Assembly (NCBI RefSeq): GCF_002939865.1
Contig: NZ_MDEE01000024.1
Location: 482-64,481 of the forward strand
Origin: Xanthomonas dyei
Lineage (GTDB): Bacteria > Pseudomonadota > Gammaproteobacteria > Xanthomonadales > Xanthomonadaceae
Direction of reading: 5' to 3'
Length of the DNA stretch: 64,000 nucleotides
Shown here piece after piece: positions 54,816 through 62,430 of the stretch. How positions within the stretch are numbered: position 1 is the first letter of the stretch; each line of letters starts with the position of its first letter. The translations under genes were made by a program, and so were the position numbers. The notes beneath the pieces were generated by a model. The model saw only the letters and a program-made list of their open reading frames with translations. It had not been told where the DNA came from and did not search any database.

Positions 54816-55565
54816 ATGCCGTTGGCAAGGATGCCGTCGCGCCTGGCGTGGGGTGTGTTCAATCTGCTGCAATTGGCGTTCACGCTGACGTTTACCGCCG
54901 GCGGGATTGTGTATGCGTTGGTGTTGCTGGCGATCACCCGCGACGCCGACCGCATGTTGCGCATGGGCAGCTGGATGTGGGCCCCGGTGCTGTTCCGCGG
55001 CGCGGGCGCCAAGGTGATCGTGGAAGGGCGCGAGCGGGTCGACTGGTCCAAGAACTATCTGTTCGTCAGCAACCACCAGTCCATCATCGATATCTGCGCC
55101 TTGTTCCACGCCTTGCCGGTGCCGCTGCGCTTCCTGCTCAAGGAAGAAATGCTCAAGGTGCCGTTCGTGAACTGGTATGCGCGCGCCACCGGCATGCTGT
55201 TCCTGGACCGCGACAGCCGCCGCGCCGGCGCGCTGGTCCGCCGGCAGGCGGCCGCGCTGTTGCGCGAGGGCAAACAGTTGTGTCTGTTTCCCGAAGGCAC
55301 CCGTAGCCGCAGCGGCGCATTATTGCCATTCAAGGCCGGGCTACTGCAGGCCGCTATCGACGCTGGTGTGCAGGTTGTCCCGGTGGCGCTGGATGGGTGC
55401 GGCAAGGTGTTGCCGGTGGATGGTGTGTTCAGGGTGCGTCCCGGCATCATCCGCGTGCGCATCGGCGAGCCGATCGCGGTCACCGGGCCGGATGCACCGG
55501 ATCGCCAACAATTGACCGAGCAGGCACACAAGGCCGTGGCTGCAATGCTTCAACCCAGGATCTGA
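54816..55565 (+). CDS. 1-acylglycerol-phosphate acyltransferase (PlsC-like), pigment cluster
   Basis: About 249 residues. An N-terminal membrane helix (LLQLAFTLTFTAGGIVYALVLLAI) precedes the PlsC acyltransferase motifs: block I SNHQSIIDI, the FLLKEEMLKVPFVNW block II, FPEGTRSRSG block III, and VVPVALDG block IV. In aryl-polyene clusters such an enzyme probably attaches the polyene acyl chain to a glycerol-phosphate or similar lipid. An ATG at 54816 is preferred over the TTG at 54759 that overlaps the previous stop; the longer form adds 19 residues. Confidence 0.88.
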   Translation: MPLARMPSRLAWGVFNLLQLAFTLTFTAGGIVYALVLLAITRDADRMLRMGSWMWAPVLFRGAGAKVIVEGRERVDWSKNYLFVSNHQSIIDICALFHALPVPLRFLLKEEMLKVPFVNWYARATGMLFLDRDSRRAGALVRRQAAALLREGKQLCLFPEGTRSRSGALLPFKAGLLQAAIDAGVQVVPVALDGCGKVLPVDGVFRVRPGIIRVRIGEPIAVTGPDAPDRQQLTEQAHKAVAAMLQPRI

Positions 55566-55576
55566 GTTCCGCGCTT

Positions 55577-55864
55577 ATGGATTTCGTCGTGCCGCATGAT
55601 CATCCCTGCCTGCCCGGGCACTTTCCGGGTCGCCCCGTGGTGCCTGGCGTGGTCGTGCTCGACCATGTGCTGCAGGCCGTGGAAGCGCTGCATGGCCCGC
55701 GCGCCGCGGCACGGCTGCCGCAGGTGAAGTTTGTGCAGCCGTTGCTGCCCGGCCAGACCGCGTCGGTCATGCTGGAAGGCGAGGGGCCGCGCTGGCGCTT
55801 CCGCGTGCAGCGTGCCGGCGAGGTGCTGGTCAGCGGCGAACTGGTGGCGGAGGCCGCGGCATGA
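55577..55864 (+). CDS. Hotdog-fold FabZ-like protein (small)
   Basis: A 95-residue single hotdog domain with the FabZ-type sequence PGHFPGRPVVPGVVVLDHVLQA, whose histidine is the usual dehydratase base. The family's acidic partner, normally Glu in this helix, is Asp here, and the domain is shorter than FabZ (about 150 residues). It may be a dehydratase with altered geometry, a thioesterase-like relative, or a subunit. It begins 11 bases after the acyltransferase gene and overlaps the next gene by ATGA. Confidence 0.8.
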   Translation: MDFVVPHDHPCLPGHFPGRPVVPGVVVLDHVLQAVEALHGPRAAARLPQVKFVQPLLPGQTASVMLEGEGPRWRFRVQRAGEVLVSGELVAEAAA

Positions 55865-56835
55865 ACAAGCATTGGAAACAACGCCCGGAAGGCGGTGGAC
55901 GTTTTGCGTTGTGGCTGATCCGCGGCATTGCCCGGTACGCCGGGCGTTCGGTGGCGCGCGCGCTGCTGTACCCGATCACGTTGTACTTCCTGCTGGTGCG
56001 TGCTCCCGAGCGCGCTGCCTCGCGTGCCTATCTGGCGCGTGTGCTTGATCGCCCGGCCAGGCTGCGCGATGTGGCGCGGCATATCCATACGTTTGCGTCG
56101 ACCATTCTGGACCGCGTGTACATGTTGTGCGGGCAGATGCAGCGCTTCCGCGTCGACATCACCGGGCTGGATCAATTGCACACGCAGATGGACCGCGGCC
56201 GCGGCGTGCTGATCTTCGGCTCGCATCTGGGCAGCTTCGATGCGCTGCGCGTGCTGGCCACCGAGCGCCCCGACGTGCAGGTCAAGGTGGTGCTGGACAA
56301 GGCCCACAACCGCGCGATGACCGACCTGCTGGGCGCGTTGAACCCGCAGCTGGCCGCCAACATCATCGATGCCGGCATGGATGCGACCTCGATCGTCATG
56401 GCGATCAAGGACGCCACCGACGCCGGCGCGCTGGTGGCGCTGCTGATCGATCGCCCGCGCGAAGGCGACCCGGCGTTGCCGGCGATGTTCCTTGGCCGCA
56501 ATGCGATGTTCCCGACTTCGCCGTGGTTGATCGCCGCGGCGCTCAAGGTGCCGGTAGTGCTGGCGTTCGGCCTGTATCGCGGCGGCAATCATTACGAGCT
56601 GGCGTTCGAGACCTTCAGTGAAGGCCTGGATGTGCCGCGCCGGCAACGTGCGCCGGTGCTGGCGGTGCTCATGCGCGATTACGCTGCCAGGCTGGAACAT
56701 TACACGCGCTACGCGCCGTACAACTGGTTCAACTTCTACGATTTCTGGAACACCCACCATGCCGATGCGCCGCACCCTGCCGTGGATGCTGATACTGCTG
56801 TTCAGCGCCGCACCGCTATGCGCCGCACCGCCTGA
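55861..56835 (+). CDS. LPLAT-type acyltransferase (LpxL/HtrB-like), pigment cluster
   Basis: A 324-residue membrane acyltransferase. An N-terminal hydrophobic segment (ALLYPITLYFLLV) is followed by the lysophospholipid acyltransferase core: GVLIFGSHLGSFDALR with the HxxxxD-type motif, KVVLDKAHNRAM, LVALLIDRPREGDPALP and PTSPWLIAAALKVPVVLAF. The C-terminus runs YTRYAPYNWFNFYDFW. In aryl-polyene clusters this type probably transfers an acyl group in making the lipid-linked pigment. The ATGA overlap with the hotdog gene and an overlap with the following LolA-like gene show tight coupling. Confidence 0.87.
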   Translation: MNKHWKQRPEGGGRFALWLIRGIARYAGRSVARALLYPITLYFLLVRAPERAASRAYLARVLDRPARLRDVARHIHTFASTILDRVYMLCGQMQRFRVDITGLDQLHTQMDRGRGVLIFGSHLGSFDALRVLATERPDVQVKVVLDKAHNRAMTDLLGALNPQLAANIIDAGMDATSIVMAIKDATDAGALVALLIDRPREGDPALPAMFLGRNAMFPTSPWLIAAALKVPVVLAFGLYRGGNHYELAFETFSEGLDVPRRQRAPVLAVLMRDYAARLEHYTRYAPYNWFNFYDFWNTHHADAPHPAVDADTAVQRRTAMRRTA

Positions 56836-57406
56836 GGCCCTGGATGTCGGCCAGGTGCTGCAACGCCTGGCACGCCCGGTGCCTGCCAGCACCGAATTCG
56901 TCGAACTGCGCGGCTCCGCGCTGCTGAAAACGCCGTTGCGTGTGCAGGGCCATTACCGCCGTCCGGATGCGCAGACGCTGGTGCGCGAGGTCAGCGCGCC
57001 GTATCGCGAAACCACCACCTTGCGCGGCGACGAAGGCGTGCTCGAACGCGAGGGCAAACCGCCGCGCAAGTTCGCCTTGAGCCGCGTGCCCGAACTGGCC
57101 GGGTTGAAGTCCGGCTTCGGCGCGCTGCTGTCGGGCGATCGCGCGCTGCTGGAGCAGCAGTATCGCCTCAGCGGGCAAGGCACAGCGCAGGTCTGGCAAC
57201 TGACCTTGCAGCCCAAGGACGCCGCAGTAGCCAAGCAGGTACGCGAGCTGCGTCTGTACGGCAGCAACGATGAGCTGCGCTGCATCGAAAGCATTCCGGC
57301 CAAGGGCGATGCACAACGCACGCTGCTGGCCGGTGCGGCACGTGCAGCGGCCAGCGTCAACGACGCCGCAGCGCTGACCACGCTCTGCCACGGCCCGGGC
57401 GCGTGA
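56759..57406 (+). CDS. LolA-like outer-membrane carrier protein
   Basis: About 215 residues. A signal peptide (LPWMLILLFSAAPLCA) precedes a LolA-like periplasmic half-barrel: PASTEFVELRGSALLKTPLRVQGHYRRPDAQTL, VSAPYRETTTLRGDEGVLERE, then SGQGTAQVWQLTLQPKD and LYGSNDELRCIES. Such proteins may shuttle the hydrophobic pigment lipid across the periplasm together with the MMPL exporter that follows. Two starts, ATG 56759 or 56765, are possible. It overlaps the acyltransferase reading frame by about 77 bases. Confidence 0.83.
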   Translation: MPMRRTLPWMLILLFSAAPLCAAPPEALDVGQVLQRLARPVPASTEFVELRGSALLKTPLRVQGHYRRPDAQTLVREVSAPYRETTTLRGDEGVLEREGKPPRKFALSRVPELAGLKSGFGALLSGDRALLEQQYRLSGQGTAQVWQLTLQPKDAAVAKQVRELRLYGSNDELRCIESIPAKGDAQRTLLAGAARAAASVNDAAALTTLCHGPGA

Positions 57407-57539
57407 CCACGCGCGGGCAGGTCTGGCTGCTAGCCGTCGTCAAAAACGCCAGATCGTGCGCTTGCAACCAAGTTGCTGTCGCCCTGCTGGCCGATGTCGT
57501 ACGCGGCTTCAGCGTCGCCCGTTGCAGTGAGGCAGTTGC

Positions 57540-59906
57540 ATGCCGTTTGAATTGAACGCAAACCGCCGCATTGGGCTGGCCTTGCTGTGGCTTGCCTTGC
57601 TGGTGGTGGCCGGGTTCTGGTTGAGCGAGACGCTCAAGGTCACTGGCGATCTGCGCAAGTTCATGCCCGCCCCGCGCACGCCTGCGCAAAAACTGCTGAT
57701 CGAAGAACTCGGCGAAGGCCCGGGCTCGCGGCTGTTGCTGATGGCCTTGTCCAACAGCGACCCGGCCACGTTGGCCGAGCAATCGCAGCAACTGCACCAG
57801 GCATTGGCCGCGCAGCCGGCGCTGTTCGAGCTGGTCGGCAACGGCGGCACTGCGGGGTTGGAGGCGATTCCGGAGCGCTTGCTGCCGTATCGCTATCTGC
57901 TTAGCGATAGCTTCGATACCGCACCGCTGGACGCGGCGACGCTTGAAGCGGCGCTGCAGTCACGCGTGCAGGATCTGGGTTCGCCGGCAGCGGCGATGGT
58001 GGAGCCGCTGCTGCCGCGCGACCCGACGCTGGAAGTACTGCATCTGGCCGAGACCCTGCAGCCAGCGGCCGCACCGCAAACGCGCAACGGCGTGTGGTTC
58101 GATCGCGCCGGCACTTCGGCGCTGTTGATCGTGCAGACGCATGCGGCCGGCTTCGATCCCACCGGCCAGCAGCTGGCCTACGACGCCGTGCAGGCGGCGT
58201 TCGCCACAGTCAGCAAGGGCACCACGACGCAGCTGACCTTGACCGGCCCGGGCGCATTCGCGGTGGAGATCACCGCACGCACCCAGGGCGAGTCGCAGTG
58301 GATCGGCACACTGGATACGGTGGGTCTGGTGCTGTTGCTGATGATCGCCTACCGCAGCTGGAAGATTCCGGTGCTGGGCGTGTTGCCGCTGGCCAGCGCC
58401 GGCCTGGCCGGCCTGGGCGCGGTGGCGCTGGTGTTCGACGGCGTGCATGGCATCACCGTGGCATTCGGCTTCACGTTGATCGGCGTGGTGCAGGATTACC
58501 CGATCCACTTGTTCAGTCATCAACGCCCCGGCCTGGATCCGCGCGACAACGCGCGGCATTTGTGGCCGACGCTGGCGACCGGCGTGGTGTCCACCTGCAT
58601 CGCCTATGTGACTTTTCTGTTTTCCGGCGTGGATGGCCTGCGCCAGCTGGCCGTGTTCACCATTGCCGGTCTGGCCACTGCGGCGGTGACCACGCGTTGG
58701 CTGTTGCCGTGGCTGATCGACCCTGCGCCGCGCGACTATGCCGACTCGCGTCTGTTGGCAACGCTGTGGCGCGGCATCGCGCGGCTGCCGCGGCCACGCA
58801 TCAGCCTGGCGGTGATCGCGGTGATCGGCATGGCGGTGATCGCGTTCGCGCCCGGCCAGTTCTGGCAGAACGATCTATCCAAACTCACCCCGGTGCCGCC
58901 CAAGGCGTTGGCGCAGGACACCCACTTGCGTCAGGAGCTGGGCGCGCCCGATGTGCGGTATGTGCTCGCGCTGCCTGCCGCCAATGATGAAGCGGCGCTG
59001 CAGGCCAGCGAATCCCTGCGGCCGCGGCTGGATGCGCTGGTACGCGACGGCGCCCTGGCCGGCTACGACATGGCCGCGCGCTATCTGCCCAGTGCCAAGA
59101 CCCAGCAGGCGCGTCAGGCGGGGTTGCCGGATGCAGCGCAGGCGCGCGCGCTGACCGAGCGCGCGGTGGCGGCCACGCCATTCCGCAGCGATGCGTTCGC
59201 GCCATTCCTGCAGGATCTGGAGGCCGCCAAGCGCGCGCCGCCGCTGCTGCCGAAGGATCTGACCGGCTCGCCGCTGGCCACCTCGGTGGGCGGCTTGCTG
59301 CTGGGCCGCGGCGATCGTACGACTGCCCTGGTGTCGCTGACCGGCTTGCATGACCCGGAGGTGTTGGCTGCGGCGGTGCAGGGCAGTGGCGCGCAGTTGC
59401 TGGATCTCAAAGACGCGTCCGAATCGCTGGTGGCCGCCTACCGCGGCCGCGTGCTGGGCGCCCTGGGTGTGGCGGCGTTGCTGCTTGCGGTGACGGTGGC
59501 GATCGCGTTGCGCAGCCCGCGCCGTATCGTGCGTGTGCTGTTGCCGATGGCGCTGACCACCGTGTTGATCCTGGCGATCCTGCGCGGCATCGGGGTGGAG
59601 CTCAATCTGTTCCACTTGATCGCGCTGATTCTTGCCGCAGGCTTGGGCCTGGATTACGCCTTGTTTTTCGATCACGCCGGCGACGATCGTGCCGATCAGC
59701 TGCGCACGCTGCATGCATTGATCGTCTGCAGCCTGATGACATTGCTGGTGTTCGCCCTGTTGGCCGCCTCCAGCATTCCGGTGCTGCGCGCGATCGGCAG
59801 CACGGTGGCACTGGGCGTGTTGTTCAATTTCATCCTGGCGTTGCTGGTGTCGCGCGAACCGGCACTGGAGCGCACACGCAATGGAGAATCGCATGCAGGG
59901 ACGTGA
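57540..59906 (+). CDS. MMPL family RND exporter, pigment cluster
   Basis: A 788-residue polytopic exporter with about 12 membrane helices in two halves. Examples are IGLALLWLALLVVAGFWL at the start, TLDTVGLVLLLMIAYRSWKIPVLGVLPLASAGL and VFDGVHGITVAFGFTLIGVVQDYPIHLFSHQR in the first half, and VLGALGVAALLLAVTVAIAL, VLIAIL-like helices and LNLFHLIALILAAGLGLDYALFFDH in the second. Large periplasmic loops lie between. It probably moves the finished xanthomonadin or its lipid carrier out of the inner membrane, working with the LolA-like protein before it. A gap of 133 bases separates them. Confidence 0.88.
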   Translation: MPFELNANRRIGLALLWLALLVVAGFWLSETLKVTGDLRKFMPAPRTPAQKLLIEELGEGPGSRLLLMALSNSDPATLAEQSQQLHQALAAQPALFELVGNGGTAGLEAIPERLLPYRYLLSDSFDTAPLDAATLEAALQSRVQDLGSPAAAMVEPLLPRDPTLEVLHLAETLQPAAAPQTRNGVWFDRAGTSALLIVQTHAAGFDPTGQQLAYDAVQAAFATVSKGTTTQLTLTGPGAFAVEITARTQGESQWIGTLDTVGLVLLLMIAYRSWKIPVLGVLPLASAGLAGLGAVALVFDGVHGITVAFGFTLIGVVQDYPIHLFSHQRPGLDPRDNARHLWPTLATGVVSTCIAYVTFLFSGVDGLRQLAVFTIAGLATAAVTTRWLLPWLIDPAPRDYADSRLLATLWRGIARLPRPRISLAVIAVIGMAVIAFAPGQFWQNDLSKLTPVPPKALAQDTHLRQELGAPDVRYVLALPAANDEAALQASESLRPRLDALVRDGALAGYDMAARYLPSAKTQQARQAGLPDAAQARALTERAVAATPFRSDAFAPFLQDLEAAKRAPPLLPKDLTGSPLATSVGGLLLGRGDRTTALVSLTGLHDPEVLAAAVQGSGAQLLDLKDASESLVAAYRGRVLGALGVAALLLAVTVAIALRSPRRIVRVLLPMALTTVLILAILRGIGVELNLFHLIALILAAGLGLDYALFFDHAGDDRADQLRTLHALIVCSLMTLLVFALLAASSIPVLRAIGSTVALGVLFNFILALLVSREPALERTRNGESHAGT

Positions 59907-60324
59907 CGCAATCGCCGCCTTGATCCCGCATCAGGGCAGCATGTGCCTGTGGGACGATGTGGTGACCTGGGATGCGCAGCGGATTGTGGTGCGCAGTCAT
60001 GCGCATTGCAGTGACACGCATCCGCTGCGTGCCGATGGACGCCTGCGCGCGCTGCATCTGTGCGAATACGGCGCGCAGGCCATGGCCGTGCATGGCGGCC
60101 TGCTGGGCCGAGCATCCGGCAAGCCGGTGCGCCCGGGCATGCTGGTTGCGCTGCGTGGCGTGGAACTGCATGTAACGCATCTGGAGGCCTTGCCCGATGC
60201 CATCGAGTGCGAAGCGCAGGTGCTGATGCAGGGCGAGGACAGCCAGCAATACAGTTTCCGTCTGACCCATCAGGCGCAGCTGCTCGCCGAAGGCCGTGCC
60301 ACGGTGATGCTGGGCGCGGCCTGA
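59881..60324 (+). CDS. 3-hydroxyacyl-ACP dehydratase-like protein (ApeP/FabA type)
   Basis: A 147-residue hotdog protein. LIPHQGSMCLWDDVVTWD, LRALHLCEYGAQAMAVHGGLLGRA and GMLVALRGVELHV match the beta-hydroxyacyl-ACP dehydratases of aryl-polyene clusters, which remove water to form the conjugated double bonds. It starts 26 bases before the exporter's stop. A second ATG, four codons later, is possible. With the small hotdog protein at 55577 the cluster has two such domains. Confidence 0.85.
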   Translation: MENRMQGRDAIAALIPHQGSMCLWDDVVTWDAQRIVVRSHAHCSDTHPLRADGRLRALHLCEYGAQAMAVHGGLLGRASGKPVRPGMLVALRGVELHVTHLEALPDAIECEAQVLMQGEDSQQYSFRLTHQAQLLAEGRATVMLGAA

Positions 60325-60332
60325 GATCTGCA

Positions 60333-60905
60333 TCAGGGTGCGGCTTGTGTCTTCGTTGCAACCAGTGCGCTCAGCTTGACGACGCTAGGCAGGCGGTGCG
60401 CATACAGCCGCGCAATGTCGTCGCCGCTGTGTAGATGCTCGAAATGCTCCAAGCCGATAGAGAGGAATTCGGGATTATCATCGCGCGCGGGCTTGATCTC
60501 GCCGACTTCAAGTGCCTTCAATGCGCTGATCCAATGGAAGGACTGACCAGCATCCTGGCGATTGAAGTAGGCGTACCAAACCGGAATGCGGAACAGTCGT
60601 TCGAACGCTACCGCACGTTTGAGCTCGCTCTCGTAGGGAAGGCTGTAATACGCCTGATTGGCGTGCTTGAACTGGACGTAGTTTTTTACGTCGATGGCGA
60701 TCAAGCCAATTGATTCCAAAAGCATCAGGAAATCCGGACGTTTAACCGCAGTGCCAAATAATGGCGCGAAGGTATCCGGCGCTTGGCAAATGGCTACATA
60801 GCTGAAGCCATGCAATTGCAGCCAGGAATTCATCGCGTCCTCGCCTTGTTTGCCAAGGCCCGCCAAGTTCACTGCACTCATTTCGTTTCGTTCATCGCCG
60901 CGCAT
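60333..60905 (-). CDS. PD-(D/E)XK-like nuclease-fold protein, inserted gene
   Basis: A 190-residue protein. It shows the arrangement of restriction-endonuclease-fold enzymes: GKQGEDAM (Glu22 on helix one), then RPDFLML (Asp58) and LIAIDVKNY with Asp72 and Lys74. The middle (ELKRAVAFERLFRIPVWYAYF) also fits the fold. It reads opposite to the pigment operon and its DNA is lower in GC, so it was probably inserted. A second start at 60881 is possible. I find no partner methylase or toxin-antitoxin mate next to it. Function as a nuclease is inferred from motifs only. Confidence 0.65.
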   Translation of the reverse strand: MRGDERNEMSAVNLAGLGKQGEDAMNSWLQLHGFSYVAICQAPDTFAPLFGTAVKRPDFLMLLESIGLIAIDVKNYVQFKHANQAYYSLPYESELKRAVAFERLFRIPVWYAYFNRQDAGQSFHWISALKALEVGEIKPARDDNPEFLSIGLEHFEHLHSGDDIARLYAHRLPSVVKLSALVATKTQAAP

Positions 60906-61063
60906 ACCTGGAAGCTACCAGCCAGATTCGAAGGTACTCAAGCGGCAGTGGTCGGATTTGCGGCATGGTCAGGCAAATACGGGATGGGTGCCAAGAGTCC
61001 GTCTTTCAGCAGCCAGCTTGCTCTACGATAACGCTCCTTCTCTGCTCATATGGTTCGTGGCTT

Positions 61064-61795
61064 ATGAACTCAGCTGCACGACGCGCACTCGTTACCGGCG
61101 GCAGCGGCGATCTTGGCGGTGCGATCTGTCGCCATCTGGCGGCGCAGGGGCGGCACGTGATCGTGCATGCCAATCGCAATCTGGTGCGTGCGCAAGAGGT
61201 GGTTGCCGCCATCTTGGCCGACGGCGGTAGCGCCGAAGCGGTGGCCTTCGATGTGGCCGATGCGCAGGCCAGCGGCGCGGCGCTGGAGAACCTATTGGCG
61301 TCCGGCCCGATCCAGATCGTGGTCAACAACGCCGGCATCCACGACGACGCGCCGATGGCGGGCATGAATGCCGAGCAGTGGCATCGGGTGATCGATGTGT
61401 CGCTGCACGGCTTCTTCAACGTCACCCAACCGTTGTTGTTGCCGATGGCGCGCACGCGCTGGGGACGCATTGTCAGCGTGTCGTCGGTGTCGGCAGTGCT
61501 GGGCAATCGCGGGCAGACCAATTACGCCGCAGCCAAGGCGGCCTTGCATGGCGCGACCAAATCCTTGTCGCGCGAGATGGCCAGCCGCGGCATCGCCGTG
61601 AATGTGGTGGCGCCAGGGGTGATCGAAAGCGACATGGTCGGCGAAAGCTTCGCGCCGGAGGTGATCAAGCAACTGGTGCCTGCTGGGCGCGTCGGCAAAC
61701 CAGACGAGGTCGCCGCGCTGGTGGCCTTCCTGTGCTCGGAATCTGCCGGTTACATCAATGGCCAGATCATCGGCATCAATGGTGGCATGGGCTGA
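61064..61795 (+). CDS. FabG-like 3-oxoacyl-ACP reductase, pigment cluster
   Basis: A 243-residue short-chain dehydrogenase. The NADPH-binding TGGSGDLGGAI, NNAGIHDDAPM, the catalytic serine in VSSVSAV, and YAAAK with the tyrosine and lysine are intact. It ends VAFLCSESAGYINGQIIGINGG, like FabG. It reduces the beta-keto group during polyene chain growth. The start at 61064 is the first that gives the fold; upstream to 60965 the frame is open but unconserved. It is separated from the dehydratase gene by the inserted minus-strand gene. Confidence 0.92.
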   Translation: MNSAARRALVTGGSGDLGGAICRHLAAQGRHVIVHANRNLVRAQEVVAAILADGGSAEAVAFDVADAQASGAALENLLASGPIQIVVNNAGIHDDAPMAGMNAEQWHRVIDVSLHGFFNVTQPLLLPMARTRWGRIVSVSSVSAVLGNRGQTNYAAAKAALHGATKSLSREMASRGIAVNVVAPGVIESDMVGESFAPEVIKQLVPAGRVGKPDEVAALVAFLCSESAGYINGQIIGINGGMG

Positions 61796-61892
61796 TTGGC
61801 CGACGTCTAGGCTGCAACGTTGCGCGGCTTAGCTGCGACGACGGCGCTGATCGATAAACGCATTGCGCTGCAGCCGATGGCGGCGGCGATGC

Positions 61893-62225
61893 TTAGCCGC
61901 CGGTTTCGTCTATCTTCATGAGCAAATCGCGCTCGCGTGAACCGCGCGTTGCGCTGCAGTGCACCGACACCGTATTGCCATTTGCGCGTAAGCGACCATC
62001 CACATACAGGCCGTCGCCACGGTCATGGTAGGACGCTGTCCAGTTGTAAACACTTGCGCCTTGCGCAAGGTAGTGGGTCTCGGCGGCTCGCCGGCATACA
62101 GGTACCAGGTCGCTACCGTTCATCAGTAGCGGCTCGGGTACGTATTGCACGACGTTCTGTGCAACAGCTTGGGTTGCAGTGATACCGATTAGCGCAAGAA
62201 ACGGGTAAGCAAATCTGCGATGCAC
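61893..62225 (-). CDS. Small exported protein, unknown
   Basis: A 110-residue protein with a signal peptide (FAYPFLALIGITATQAVAQ) and a mature domain with two cysteines (VCRRAAE, HCSATRGS) and short strands (ASVYNWTASYHDRGDGLYVDGRLRANGNTVSVHC). The pattern suggests a small beta-rich periplasmic domain. I recognise no named family. It lies convergent to the FabG-like gene. Confidence 0.7.
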   Translation of the reverse strand: MHRRFAYPFLALIGITATQAVAQNVVQYVPEPLLMNGSDLVPVCRRAAETHYLAQGASVYNWTASYHDRGDGLYVDGRLRANGNTVSVHCSATRGSRERDLLMKIDETGG

Positions 62226-62289
62226 GGGTCACCTCCTGTGAGAGATATGAGTGGGTAGATGTAGCGAGTATCTGCGCCTGGCTAACTTA

Positions 62290-62390
62290 AGAGCGGCTAA
62301 CAAAACCTAGCGAGCAGTCGTCAGGTGGGTGCGGACAGTGCGTAGGAACCGGAGTGTACGCGTGGTACATGCCGCACCGAGCACCGGCCG
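62290..62390 (-). repeat. Dispersed intergenic element, copy 4
   Basis: The reverse complement of 62344-62377 is identical over 34 bases to 2380-2413. It ends with a GTTAGCCGC tail as in copies 1 and 2. It lies about 40 bases after the stop of the halogenase-like gene and in its orientation. Confidence 0.8.
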
Positions 62391-62430
62391 CGCCCGCCTG
62401 GCGGTGAGCACAGTAGATTTGTTTGCTGCT

